The notes: generated by a model from the sequence alone, not told the origin. Counted from the stretch's first letter, positions 46,322-59,100 are shown. The stretch is DNA of 64,000 nt from Ailurus styani (GCA_002007465.1 LNAC01000001.1:1182955-1246954), one strand, 5' to 3'. A program made the numbers and translations.

Positions 46322-46729
46322 CCTCTCCGTCCATTCTGTCCTTTCCTTGTTGCCTGCGGGGGCTTCGGGGTCTTGCAACAAGTGCCCCAGGGTCTGTAAA
46401 CCCTAACATCCTATGTGATCCCTAGGGAGCTGGCTGACCCCTACCTTCAGCAGCTGGTTTTCTGAAGCTGCCGGATATCACAATGACCAGGAGAAATTCA
46501 AAAAATAAAATATAAGTCTGGTGGCCGGGCCCTGATTCTGACCCAGGATTGGCAGGCGGCCCACAGCCCAGGGCTCTCTGCCAGCTCCCAGGCGGCTCCT
46601 TCGCTGCTCCGGTCGCTGCTGGCGACACCTGGCCCGACTCCAGCCCGTGTCCGAGGCCCGTTGGCCTGCCGGGGGTCCACGCTGCCTGTCGGAGAGGCCA
46701 GGCTTCCCGTCACGTGCTCCGTCTCAATT
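46322..46729. other. Mixed unique sequence, no gene seen
   Basis: Nothing recognised beyond composition. Confidence 0.4.
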
Positions 46730-46950
46730 ACAAATTCATCACTTTATTCCCTGAACGTATTTATTTAACTGGCCACTTCCCGAGTCCTGGGGAAATGTGT
46801 TTGAAACATTTTCTCCAATTTAAATGGCAGTTTAATTAGACATTGCTGAGATGCCTGGCAGATGAAGCTAAATAGTTTCTTTGTTCTTTTCTTACCTAGA
46901 AAAATAATAAAGCAGAAAATATTCATTTGATTGAATGGAAACTATTTTCT
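46730..46950. promoter_or_regulatory. AT-rich island, candidate conserved element
   Basis: 'gtctcaattacaaattc', 'ggcagtttaattagacattg' and 'cagatgaagctaaatag' show several homeodomain-type cores in a sharply bounded AT-rich, non-repetitive segment. Confidence 0.35.
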
Positions 46951-48722
46951 CTGGGCACGTACCTCGTGCCTGGAGATGAAGCAGCGACCGAGGGGCCTGG
47001 CTGCCGAGGGGCCGACGCGCAGGGCGAGCTCGGTGCAAGCAGCTGGCCTGGAGCCCGCGCGGACAAGCCCGGGAGGAGCCCGGGAGGAGGAGGATGGGGA
47101 CAGGGTGGCGGGCAGGCGGAGCGGGAACCGGGAAGAAGGCTGTGGGTCAGGAGACGGGTTGCCCAGTCCTTCCCAGCACGGACGCGGGGCCGTCCCCCAC
47201 ACAGACGCAGTGCTTGTCCCTGGAGCAGAGCTATTTGTTTTAGCCGGGAGAAGGGAGGGCATTTCTGAGAGACGAACGGGTACCTGGACATTGCTGTGGC
47301 CATCCGTCACTTGATGAAAAGCGGTTTCCATGGGGAGCAGTGGAGGGCAGTGGGGTGAGGACCAGTGGGAAGGGGAAGGCTCAGGGCCGAGCAGGCCAGC
47401 TTGGGCCCACACTTTCCTCCTGGGGGCTCGGGTGGCCAAGAGCAGCCCCGTGGGGGCCGGGGGTCTGACCCTGAGATGGGTCCCCCGTGGGGTCCGGGGG
47501 CACCGGAGTCTGAGCCCACGCACAGCCTCTGGGTCTGGGTTAGGCATCATGGCAGACCCGCAGGCCATGCCCCCCGGCTCACGGGACACTCGCCCTGTTT
47601 GCGGACACACGGTACAGGGGCTTCCTTGGGTGGACACAGGCACACACTCTTCAGAGCCCAGACCCTCCCGGACCCCAGCTCTGACGAAGGCCTCTCTGGG
47701 AGGGGGTCTGGCCGGGACTCCGGGAACCCTGCTGGGAGGTCTGACTGGTGTCCTGCTCAAGTGGGAGCCATGTATGGCCTGTCCGAAAGGAGAGGTTTGC
47801 TTGGAAAAAAACTTGGATGGGGAAAAGGCAACTAGAAACTCCGGGAGAAACCAGAAAACCCTCTAGACAATAAAATTCCTGGCCAAGCGACTGCCTTCAG
47901 GGCGGCAGGATTCTGAGCTCCTCGGGGGACATAGGGGAGAGTCCATCTGCCCGTAAAGCCAGCACCGGGCACCCAAGCTCGGACCTCAGACCCAGGAAGA
48001 CGAAAACGCTGTGTGGAGACAAATAGTCACACCGTCAGAGTCTGCAAGGGCTGTGTGATTGTCCCCGAGCTTTAGAGTCGCGTGACAGCACAAGGGGACA
48101 CTCATGGGGGAGGGGGTCACAGGTCGGAGCTCCGTGACCACATGTGGGGTGGATGAAATTCCCCCCGTTTTCCGCGGCGGGCATCCCAGCAGCATCACTG
48201 GTCACTGCGGAGCACGGCGGGTTACACCGCCCACGGCTCCTCCCCTCTCCGCACCGTCCAGTCCCCCGAGACGTCCTCCCTGGGGCTTCCTGTCACCTGC
48301 TCATCTGCAGGGTCCCAGAGCTTGTCATTTCCCTTTACGGCTGTCGCTGGCACCTGGCACCTCTGTCCCCACGTCCCACCGGAATGGGGGGGTGACCGTC
48401 CCCCGCCCCCGAGACCCCGAGGCCAGGGATGGAGCTCAGCTCCGTGGCCCTCACGCTGTTCTCTCCCGGCCTGATGCCCAGTACAGGCCGGGGAATCATG
48501 GCTGAGGGCATTAGAGCAATGAATCCTTCACCCACCGCTCCTCCCTCGCCCAGCCCTGGCCCGGCGTGCACACACAGACACCAGCTCCAAGGGTGGGGGT
48601 CGCCTGGGCCCCCCATGCAGGACGGGCCGGGGCTCACCTCTGTGTCTGGCTAGCAGACCCGCTCCTTCTCAGGTCCGGACAGGGGTTCCCACCTTTCCTG
48701 GGGTCAGTAGGCTCCCGAAAGC
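46951..48722. other. GC-rich unique sequence, no gene seen
   Basis: A half-matching X-box, gtttccatgggga, sits at about 47326. Open frames up to 272 codons (46942-47760, minus) show no domain. Confidence 0.45.
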
Positions 48723-48752
48723 CGCACACACAAGCACACACACACACACACA
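48723..48752 (+). repeat. (CA)n microsatellite
   Basis: Near-perfect CA dinucleotides with one interruption. Confidence 0.95.
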
Positions 48753-48999
48753 GGTGAACCAGCGTGGGGAGCGACGGCGGGAAGGGGCGCCGTCAGTGAG
48801 CGTCTTTGGAGCACCAGCCCCATAAGCTCTCGGGACCGAGCTAGCAGGTCGGGCAGTTGGGGCGCAGACGGGCGGCGGGCGCCCCGGCTCCCAGGGCCCG
48901 TGGTCGGGAGCAGGGTCTGTCCGCGTGTGCCCTCGGCGGCCGCCGGAGCAGCCGGGAGCCACGGCTGCAGCCTCGCCAGGATGGCACCGTGAGACACAA
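48753..48999. other. CpG-rich unique sequence, no gene seen
   Basis: Nothing recognised. Confidence 0.4.
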
Positions 49000-49250
49000 C
49001 TATTTTTCTTCTGGGAATCAGTAAATTTTCACTAATTTCCCCAAACATTACCAGAGTCTGTTTGCTTAAAGTACAAACATATACAGTATGTTCATCATTT
49101 AAAATATCATTTCCTGAATGGCTGAAAATGTTCTCTGGCTGTTTCTTCCGAGCTGTGCACAATTAGAGAACGGCGCGTCTCGTTTTAGAATCAGCGGGGC
49201 CGGTGGAGCTCGTAAACATCGCCTGCGGGTAATTAAATTAGGGCGACGCG
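49000..49250. promoter_or_regulatory. AT-rich island, candidate conserved element
   Basis: Non-repetitive AT-rich sequence includes 'gctgtgcacaattagagaac' and 'gggtaattaaattagggcg'. It grades into CpG-rich sequence on its right. Confidence 0.35.
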
Positions 49251-49514
49251 CTTGTCTCTTTGCGACTCGGTGACGCCCCGTGGTGGCCGTGGTGACCGTG
49301 ATCTGTGGTGTCGGACCAGCGGTGGGACCCTGGTCACCAGGGCGGGCTCCCGTTCCCGGGGCCACACACGCCCCTGTCCTGTGTCTGTGCTCTGCGGGGA
49401 CCACGGCCTCGCGGTGACTTTGTCTGGGGGACGTGAGGACCGAGTCGCGGAGAGACTGTCTGCAGTCGGGGTCGGGCTCACACGGGGTCCGTGAGGCGGA
49501 ACGTGGTGGGTCCC

Positions 49515-49625
49515 TGTGCGTGTGTGTGTGTGTCACGCATGTGCTGGGAGTGTGTGCGCCCACGCGGGCGTGCGGACATGTGAGTGTGCGGGGTGCGGTG
49601 CGCCCGTGTGTGCGCGTGTCCTGCC
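49515..49625 (+). repeat. TG-rich low-complexity tract
   Basis: Imperfect TG/CG alternation. Its translated frames are spurious. Confidence 0.8.
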
Positions 49626-50784
49626 CGACGTGTGGGGGCACCCCTCCCCCAGAGCGGGCTCTGCACTGGCCGCCGGCCTGGCTGTTTGGGGGCCGCTGCT
49701 GCAGGGCCCGGGGAGCCAGGCGGGGTGTGGGGCGCCGGCGCCGCGGCGGTCGGACAGCCGGCTTTCCGCTCACGCGTCCCACGTGCTCCCATCAGCCCTG
49801 AGCGCTGCAGGGGGCCGAGGCTGCAGGTCCCCGGGGGGGCTCCGCCAGGCGCAAGGGCCGCTCCAGCCCCCTCCTCCCGGCAGCCTCCAGACCCCGAGGC
49901 CGCTGGTCAGGGCCACCATGTGTACAGCCTAGTTCTCCGCCCAGGAGACATTTCTGAGCTGCAAAAGGATAACGAATCACAGAGTAGAGCCTGGCCTGGG
50001 GCTGTATTTGCTCCTAGGGCCTCTGCAAACCCTGGATGCGGGGGGCCAGCCACGCAGGCTTCTCAGGGGGCTCCCGGGGCTCCTGGGCCCCTGCTGGGGT
50101 CTGCGGCTGGGAGCCCTGGTGGGAGCGGGGTGAGGGGGGAGGGCAGGCAGCCCATGTGCTTTCCCGGTTCCCCGACCGGTCGTTGGCTGATTGGGCCGTG
50201 CTCACTGCTTGCGGGCAGAGCCTCTGCCCCTGGCCCCTGGCCCCTTGCACGGCTCCCTGCGCTCTTCCCTGGACTCAGGGGGGCCCTGGCTCTCTCTGCT
50301 GGGCTAGAAGCTGCGCTGACCTGGGGATCTCCCACCGTCCCCGGCTGCTCCCGCTGCCCCCCGGGCATGCTCCCATCTCTGGGTTGATCATCAGACGGGG
50401 CATTCCCTGTCCATCACGTGTACCCCCACGTTTCCCACAAGGGCCCTGTGGGGGGCCATCACTCCAGTGTCCACGTGGGGGCAGGGAGGCCCCGAGTCTG
50501 CATCTCATGACATCTTGACCCCCATGCCTGGCCGGTTTTCCTGCACATAGTAGGTGCTCTGCATGACGTGCACTGGACTAGGGCTCCTTGGCAGGTGCAG
50601 GAGCCAATGGGCTGCAGGTCACGCTCCCTCCTGCCTCTTGAGCACGTGGCTGAAACCCAGATTCCTGGCCTCCCCTGCCCCTGTGGCCAGGACCAGGGTT
50701 CTAGGGGCCCAGGGGCAGGGTGGAGACTTTGCCCCTCCCACAGGGTCTGTCATGAGCCTCAGGAAAGAGGGGCTCTGGCCTGGT
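49626..50784. other. GC-rich unique sequence, no gene seen
   Basis: CpG-dense at 49650-49860. The open frame 49584-50387 (267 codons) has no domain and overlaps frames on the other strand. Confidence 0.45.
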
Positions 50785-50940
50785 TACCACCAAACTAAAC
50801 ATCAACAACAGAGAGACAACAGGAAAGCCTCCGAACACGGGGAAATTAACACACTTAGAAATAATTTGTAGGTCAAAGAAGACATTTCAGAGGAAACTAC
50901 AAAGAGATGAAGGAAAACGAGGACACATCAGGAAATACGT
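50785..50940 (+). mobile_element. Short L1 ORF2 fragment
   Basis: 'gaaattaacacacttagaa', 'ggtcaaagaagacatttcag' and 'aactacaaagagatgaagg' match the ORF2 region just after the endonuclease domain. Only about 150 bp survives, with no intact frame. Confidence 0.55.
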
Positions 50941-51459
50941 GGGAGGCAGGCAGGTGTGGAGGAGGGCGAGCTTGAAGGCCTCTCCTGAGCCCTGCGCCCC
51001 CAGCCAGCCCCGCGGCAGGCCCCTGGCCCCCCAAAGACAGTCCCAGCCGTGCAGCACCCCTCACTTACCTGGACAAGGAATGCAAAGAGCTTCGGTTTGA
51101 ATTCGGTTCCACTGGTAAGTTCTTCTGCTCTGGCTGGTGATTCGAGGTGACCATGGAGGCGCGGGAGTGTGTGTTTGAGCAAGTGTGTGCACGGGGTATG
51201 CGTGTGTCTGCGGTGTGCCCCTGCACGGCCACGCTCTGGAGCCCCCGCCCGCACGGGGACGGACGCTTCCCTGGGTGGGGTGATCAGGACAAACAGCAGG
51301 TTCCCCGCGCCGAGGGAAGGGGCAGAGTCCCCACAGCTGTGTGCCCCGCCCCGGTGCAGCCCCATCACCTGCTCCGGGAGGAAGGCTCTGGAACGCAGTC
51401 GGGTTTAATGGGTGGGAGGGCCGGGGTGGCTGGGGGGAGTGCCTGTTTGCCTTTCCCGA
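50941..51459. other. GC-rich unique sequence, no gene seen
   Basis: It includes a brief TG-rich patch at 51165-51210. Nothing else recognised. Confidence 0.45.
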
Positions 51460-52080
51460 GCATTATGCTTTCAGGAAAAGTGTAATTGTAATATTTCCAG
51501 AATTGGCAGTGTGAGCGTGGAAGGCAGGGGCACTTTAACACTTCGTGCTGCGTATCAGACAGACTTTTTCCAGTAATAACTCTCAATTTGACAGTTCACT
51601 TATCTACAATTATTAACTGTGATTTTGATCTGTGCGAACAGTGACAGACTGTCTTAAGGGTATATTTGTATTCTCTGCCTACAGACCAGGCCAACTTCCA
51701 GGCTTCCTTTCCAGTAAAACTTGGTCCGGGCCAGTCTAATCACATGGAATGAGGCTCCTGGGATAATGGGGGGGTGTCACGCTCTAATCACGGGCTGTGT
51801 CACAGGGTGGCTGTGTGCCACATGCGCCATTGTGTTTGGAAATGGAAGGGGAGCACCAGCTCTGAAATATTTCCTACCAGCTTCCAGTAAGAGTCAACTA
51901 ACCATGTTATTACAGCAGCTGTGTAAAATTATGAGCCGCTTGCCAAACGCCTTTGGAAATCAAAGCCTGAAGATGCCTTTGTAACTTTCATTTGCATATT
52001 TTTTGGCCTGTGATTTGGAGGCATTTGGGTTTGCATCCACATTGCTATATATAGCCGCTTGCTCTCATTTTTTCCGCACG
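51460..52080. promoter_or_regulatory. Largest AT-rich island; octamer and MEF2/TATA-like site
   Basis: About 620 bp of AT-rich, non-repetitive sequence lies between CpG-rich flanks. It contains an octamer ATTTGCAT at 51990-51997 and a palindrome CTATATATAG at 52045-52054, which fits the MEF2 consensus and could also serve as a TATA box. Several TCTAATCA/TAATTGTAATA/ATTATTAAC-type sites lie upstream. Sequence to the right turns CpG-rich within 30 bp, as at some promoters. I see no supported exon downstream, so enhancer or unannotated promoter are both open. Confidence 0.4.
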
Positions 52081-54364
52081 GGACGTTCTTCCCCAGAGAG
52101 AAGCACCTTCTCGCCCTGCAGGCGCGTTGAGCTTGGAGTGAGCTGTGCCGACAGAGGTCCAGGGCGGCCGTGGCCATGGGGAGCAGCCGGCGGCCCTCGC
52201 CTTGGACGCACGGCTGGCGGGCCGCACAGGCGATGCCTCCCCTTCCGGGCGCTCTGCACACCCCCTGCTCCCGCGTCCCCGGGCTCCGTCTCTGGCTGCT
52301 CCCGTCTCTGGCTGCTCCCGTCTCTGGCTCTCCGCGGATCCCCTGCAGCCTGCGTGCACGCGCACCCCACCCGCCCAGTCACTCTTCCGGGGACTGGCCG
52401 AGCTGTCGCTAGCCTCCACACAGGCGGCTCCCCTGCTCTCACCCGCCTCTGGCTTCCTGCTCACCTCCCACGGCGTCCAGCTCTGCACTTCCCACCCCTG
52501 GCCTCCGAGGTGGGTCGTCGTCAGCTGGGACCTCGGGTGCTCAGCTGCTGGCCTCGTGTCTGCCGGCCTGGCCGGCTCTGTCCTGGGCCCGGAGGTCGAG
52601 CCCTGACGTGGGCTCCGAGCTGAGGCTCACGGAGGGCACCTCCCCCACGGTCACAGGACACCAAGGTCCGTGTGGCCAGACTTCCTTGGAAATGCCACGT
52701 GGTGACTCACGTGGCACAGTCGTCCGGGGCCAACCAGGTCTGAAACAACGAGGACGTGTCTGGAAGGATTCGGGAGGTGAGGACAGTGCCGCAGAAGGTC
52801 ACCCAGCTGCACCGTGCTGAGGCTCTCGTTCCCAGGCCCGAGGGTCGCGATGTCTGCCAGGGACTCTCACGTGGCTTGACCAAACACAGGTACACACACA
52901 CACACACACGCATGCACACACACGCGCACACGGAGGCCAACGGCAGTGCGCTCCACGGCACAGAAACATCTAGGCAGAGTTGCGGACTGTCGGTCGTGAG
53001 TGTTGTCTGGAGACGGGTGGACTGCTTCAGCCCCGCTCCGCAGCCTCCCCCGTGTGTGCTGCTGTCCCCACCACGGAGCGGCCGTGGACTGAAGCTCCGG
53101 GAGCGAATGTCCCGGACGGGACAGGGTCAACCATTGCTTATGCTCCCGAACAACTCCTGCCTCCGTCGCGTTACAAACCTCCGCTCCTTCGAGGTGTCCG
53201 CGGCCCCGGTAAGCTCCACGAGGACAGTTTTGCCCGTGGAGAAGCAGGTGCCGGATTCACGAGCGTCTTCACGGTCGTGGGGGAGTGTGTGGGTGGCCAC
53301 CTAGGCACCAGGTCAGCGGGATTCCCCGGAGCAGCGGTGGGTCCTGCCAACCTGGCCCAACGGGGCAGCCGCCGGCCCTGGAGCGCACGGGCTCGGGTGT
53401 GGGACACGGCTGTCCCTGACGGGCCCCCCTGCCCTTCTGTGGGGGGCGGGGGACCGCGCCAGCCTCCGCTCCGGCCCGGGACAAGCAGCTCAGCACCGTG
53501 GCCCACAGGCCCCTCCCGCCTTTCACTCTCCTGTTTCCTAACTGGATTGATTTAGGTCCAAGGATACGGTCGACTCGCCACCCATGCCCGTGTGACTGGG
53601 CAACAGGACTTGCCCTTTTAATCATAAACTCAGGGAGCTCGCAGCCCCTTGACTGCTTCGCTGAGCCCAGAATGACTGCAGTGAAAAATGCTCATGACTC
53701 CTTGTGAGAATAATTCATAGGAGTTTAAAAAACGTCCTCATGGTGATTTTTTGAGCTTTCAGTTTTGTGACAGGGACAAAAAATGACCTCTGTTCTGCAG
53801 CAGCCTACCTCCATCTCACCTGGAGGTCTTGGCACAGTCGTCTGAATGGTTGGGGAAAACAGCTTTGTGGGGACAGGCAAGATCCCAACTCCTAGTAGCT
53901 CCCTCCCCACGCCCCCCAACCTGACGGCCAAGGACAGTGCTGTATCCAGATGCTACAAGCTCCTATGTGAGTGAAGAAATCATTAAAATGCACAAACGAT
54001 GGGAATTTACCACCACCATTCACAAGGGCAAGCGCTATTGGTAGTTTTCAGGGTGACACTTGGTGGAATGTGTGCATTTTGGGGGACACCTGTGGGCGTG
54101 TGTGTGCAGGGGAGGTCAGCGGCAGGGCGGCAGGTGTGTGTGATGGCTGCCCAGCAGCGAGCACCGCTGACGGCAGGTGGGAGGACCTCCCACACACCTT
54201 GGATCTGCAGGCTTATCTCCCGCTGTGTTGCTTGTGTGCGTGGGAGGGACCGGCCCAGCCTGGTTCCTGGAGAAGATGGCACTGCTCCCTTTGCTCTGTG
54301 GCTTTGCGCGTGGTGCCTCCGGTCTCATGTGAGCAGCCCTTCCCTCTGATGTTCTTCCGGGTGA
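52081..54364. other. GC-rich unique sequence, no gene seen
   Basis: It includes a (CA)n tract at about 52889-52925 and an AT-richer patch at 53640-53800. Open frames such as 52003-52623 and 52980-53555 have biased composition and no domain. Confidence 0.45.
52286..52333 (+). repeat. 16 bp tandem repeat, 3 copies
   Basis: The unit ccgtctctggctgctc repeats three times, with the last copy slightly changed. Confidence 0.9.
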
Positions 54365-54469
54365 AATGATTCAGTCCCCAAAGATGCCCATGTCCTGATC
54401 CCGAGAACCTCACGGCATGTCAGTTTCCACAGCATCCACGGCATGGATTACCAAATAGGAAGAGGACCT
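54365..54469 (+). mobile_element. MLT1-like LTR scrap
   Basis: 'gattcagtccccaaagatg' followed by 'catgtcctgatcccgagaac' resembles the start of an MLT1-type LTR. It is very diverged. Confidence 0.4.
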
Positions 54470-55230
54470 TCCCAGATCTAGAGGGTTGTGAAGTAAAACA
54501 ACAACGTGATCATTCACACCCATATGATTGGCAGAAATGAACAAGTCTGTCAATCACAAAGGCTGGGGTCTTAAATTGGTCCTCTCATTTCAGAGATGAA
54601 CTGGAGAGTTGCACACACCCTCCAGTTTTCCTGTCCCCTGCAAGCTTACCCTGGAGAAGCTCGTTCTCATGAGAACACAGAGACTCGAGCAGGACTCTTT
54701 AATGGACATTGCTCCCAGCAGGGAAAACCCAGAAAATCCTAATGACAATCAGTAAGAATCGATAAGAAATTTCTGGGATATTCGTACATGGACTGTGCTG
54801 TAGGAATTAAGGCAAACGAATGAGAGTTGTATGCATGCACATGGATGGATGAGACACAGAAACAATGCTGCAAGGGAAAGACAACCAGTGGAACTTCGCT
54901 CTGACCACAAAATCCATGGGAGAGGAACCACGGGGGAGAGGGAGAGAAGGGAAATGAGTTCATGGTCAGGCTCAGCTGGGGTTTCCACTGTGTCTGTGAT
55001 GTCTGATTTCTTTGGAAAATCTAAGGCTGATGAGATAGTGTAAGATCTGTTAAAGGTAAATAGTACACTATTCCACAAATTACTGTGTGTTTGAAATATT
55101 TTACTACAGAGAATTGAAGCTGTGATAATTTTTAAAAAGAAGGTATCAGTGGTGGCTTCTGGGAAGCATTCTGAGAGGAGACTATTTTGGGGGCTCAATG
55201 GGCCGAACTGGAATGGTGAAGCTGCAGAAG
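54470..55230 (+). mobile_element. Very old L1 3'-end remnant, sense
   Basis: 'gggatattcgtacatgg', 'aattaaggcaaacgaatg' and 'gatgagacacagaaacaatg' follow the order of an old L1ME ORF2/3'-UTR junction, after which 'ggtggcttctgggaagc' fits the 3' UTR. Divergence is extreme. The 183-codon minus-strand frame 54749-55300 is antisense to it and spurious. Confidence 0.5.
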
Positions 55231-55234
55231 TGGG

Positions 55235-55358
55235 GACTGTGGTCAGCTGAGTAATGGTTCCCCAGAGAGGTCCACATCCTAACCTCTGGGACCTGTGCAT
55301 AAATCACCTTACATGGCAGAAGGGACTTTGCAGATGTGATTAAACTACAATCTTACGA
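55235..55358 (+). mobile_element. 5' half of a split LTR-like element
   Basis: 'cacatcctaacctctgggac', 'aatcaccttacatggcag' and 'ggactttgcagatgtgatt' match an MLT1-like consensus that breaks off at 'aatctta'. The missing continuation ('gggaaattatccttgattat') appears at 60581 onward, so the L1 was inserted here. Confidence 0.6.
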
Positions 55359-56108
55359 TCGGGGCAGCAGCATGGCAGAAAATATTGTTCCTGCCTTCAG
55401 TCCCCCTCACAAGAAAGTCGCTAGCAGCAATCCGCAGACGAGAGCCTTTGTGAAAATCCCAAAACCTGAGGGTGAGGCTGAAGAATCCCCTTGACCCAGG
55501 ATAACAGAAAAAAATGCACCAGGAGAGTAAGAAGAGCAGTTTCACTTTGTCCACATCGCCCTCCCCCAGGCTGGCATATAGTCCTCCTGCTGCTCTCGTT
55601 TCTACAGGGGAGAAGGAGAGCTGAGATGAAATGATGCTAATTGGCAATGTAAATCATTATGAATATATAAAACTCACTGGTAAAGATAAATATATGCTCA
55701 TGGTCACATTCTCTAATGTTGTAATGGTGGAGCATAAATCACTTTCAACTATAGTTTCAATGCTAAAAACAGATGTATTAAAAACAACTATAAATACAAC
55801 AATTTGTTATTGCATACATAACATAAAGAATATATAAATTATAACATTAATAACCTAAAATGTGAGGGGGAGAAGTAAACGTATAAGGTTTGTGTATGCT
55901 ATCAAAGTTAAGTTGTTCCCAGCTTAAAATAAAATGTTATAACCGTAAGATATTATATGTAAACTTCATGATTGAGAATCAAACACAGCATCATAAAGTC
56001 ACCAAATCACCAAGGAAGACATGGAGAGAGAAAGAAAAGAACAAAAGAAATATAAAAACAGTCAGAAAACAATGAACAAAATAGCAAGGACAGTCCTTAG
56101 CCATCAAT

Positions 56109-59100
56109 AGTTACTTTAAATGTAAGTGGATTAAATTCTCTAATCAAAAGACACAGAGTGGCTGAACGCATAGAACTCTATCCAGTGGTCTGTTGCCTGC
56201 AAGAGACTCACTTCAGGTTTAAGGACACACATAGGATGGAAGTGACGGGATGGAAAAGATTTCAAGCAAGTGGTACCTAAGAAGAGCAGAGCTCACTATA
56301 CTTATATCAGATAAAGTAGACTGTAAGTAAAATAGACTTTCTGCTATGTTGCTGACCTATAAGAGACAAAGAAGGTCATTACATAATGATAAAGGGATCA
56401 ATTCTTCAAGAAGATATACAATTGTAAATAGTTTTGCACCCAACATATCTTGCTAAATGTACAAAGCAAATATTAACAGAACTAAAAGGAGACATAATCA
56501 GCAATACAGTAACAGTAGGGGACCTTAATGCCCCACTCTCAACAGTGGATAAATCATCCAGACAGAAAATCAAAAAAGAAACAGCAGATTAGAACAACGC
56601 TATAGACCAAATGGACCTAACGGACACATTCAGAACACTCCTGCCAATGGCATCAGAATACACATTCTTTCCAAGCACATATGAAACATTCTCTAGGATA
56701 CAGCATATGTCAGTCCACAAAACAAATCTAAAATTTAAGAAGACCGAAATCATGTCAAATGTCTTTTCCAACCATAATAGTATGGAAACTAGCAATCAAC
56801 TAAAAGAAGAAAACTGGAAAATTCACAAATATACGGAGATTAAGCAACATGGAACTGAATAGTCAATAGGTCAACCATGAACTCAAGAGAAAGAAAAAAA
56901 ATATCTCGAGACAAGTGAAAATGGAAAGGCTGTATACCAAAACTTACGGCTTACAGCAAAAGCAGTTTTAAGAGGGAAATTTGTAGTGATAAATGCCTAC
57001 ATTAAAAAAATAAAGATCTTAAATAAACCTAACATTACACCTCAAAGAACTAGAAAAAACAAATCCTGAAGGTAGTAGAAGAAAGGAAATAACAATGATT
57101 GGGACAGAAATAAATGAAAGAGAGGACAGGAAAACAATCGAAAGGACCAGTGAAACTAAGAGGTGGATTTTTTAAAACGATAAACAAAATTGACAAACCT
57201 TTAGGCAGATTAACCAAGAGGAAGTCTGTAGGATTCAAATAAATAAAATTACAAGCAGGAGAGGAGACGTTGCAACTTGTATCACAGAAATGCAAAGGAT
57301 CATGAACTCTATGAATGATTATGTGCCAACAAATTGGATGCCCTCAAAGAAACAAATAAATTCCTAGAAACATTTAACCTAATGAGACCGAATCATGAAT
57401 AAACAGAAAATCTGAACAGATCAATAATTACTAAGAAGATCAAATCAGTAATCAAAAAACTTCCAATAAAGCAAAGCCCAGGAAATTATGGTTTTAACAA
57501 ATTCTACCAAAATTTAAAGAAGAATTAATACCATCCTTCACAAACTCTTCCACAGAACTGAAGAGGGGGGAACACTTCTGAACTCATTTCTAAGGCCAGT
57601 ATTATCCTGATACTGAGTCTGATAAGGACACTGAAAGAAAAAGAAAACTATAGGCCAATATCACTGATGAATATAGACATAAAATTTGCAACAAAATACC
57701 AGCAAACTGAATTTAACAGCACATCATAAGGATTATACACCATGACCAAGCAAGGTTTAACCCTAGGATGCAAGGACGGTTCAACATCTGCACATCAGTC
57801 AATGTGATGACCACATTGACAGAATGAAGGATGGAAACCATATGATCATCTCAGTAGATGCAGAGAAAGCATTTGACAAAATTCAGCACCTTTCATGATA
57901 AAAACTCTCAGCAGGTATAGAGTATTGAAGAAACATATCTACACATAAAAAGGCATCTATGACAAGTCCACAGCTGACATCACACTGAATGGTGAACCAT
58001 TGGGAGTTCTTCGTCCAAGACCATGAATAAACAAGTGTGCCTACTCTCACCACCCCTATTCCATTGTGGAACTGGAATTTCTACTCAGAGCAATCAGGCA
58101 AGAAAAAGAAATAACAGACATCTAAATTGGAATGGAAGAAGTAACACTATCTCTGCAGATGACGTGACTTTATATACAAAAAAAATAAAGACTCCAGCCA
58201 AAAAACGTTAGTATTAATGAATTCAGTAAAGTATTTCAGGATACAAAATCAACACACAAAGATCAGTTGTGTTTCTATATGTAAACAATGAAACATTTGA
58301 AAAAAATAAAGAAACCAGTTTCATTTCTAATATCCAAAACAATATAATAACTTAGGAACAAATCTAACCATGGAGGTAAATGATTTTTATGTTGAAAACT
58401 GTAAGACTTTGAATGAAAGAAATTGAAAAGACATCAATAAATGGAAAGATATCTTGGACTCATGGATTGGAAGAATTAATACTGTTAAAATACCCATAAA
58501 AGCAAAAGCAATCAACAGATTCCATGCAGTCAAAATTCCAATGGCATTTTCCCACAGAAATGGAAAAAAATTTAAAAATGCATATGGAACCACAAAAAAA
58601 TTCTGAGTAGCCAACACAATCTTGAGTAAGAAAAACAAAGCTGGATGTATTACATTTCCTGATTTTCAAACTACATTACAAAGTTATAGTCATCAACACA
58701 ATAGTGGCATAAAAACAGACACACACAGAATAATGGAACAAAACAGAGAGTCCAGAAATAGACCCACACATATGAAGGTCGACTCAAGTGCACCAAAGAC
58801 ACAATGGGAAGAGGATGATCTCTTCAATAAATGGTGTTGGAAAACTGGATATTTACTTGCAAAGGAATGAAATTGGACCCTTTTAAAATAGTACTCATAA
58901 AAATGGTCTCTAAATGGATTAAAGACTTAAGTGTAAGACTTGAAACAATAAAACTCCTACAAGAAATACAGGGTAAAATCTACTTGACATAGGTCTTGGA
59001 AATGATTTTTTAGATATGACAAAAGCACAAGCAACAAACGCAAAAATCGACAAGCTGGATGCAATCAAACTGAAAAGCTTCTGCACAGCAAAAGAAATAA

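Noticed and set aside
45801..46409. 200-codon repeat-protein ORF on the minus strand
   Set aside because: It arises from the 32 bp minisatellite, which is open in all frames.
54749..55300. 183-codon minus-strand ORF with hydrophobic stretches
   Set aside because: It runs antisense through an old L1 3' end and part of an LTR-like fragment.
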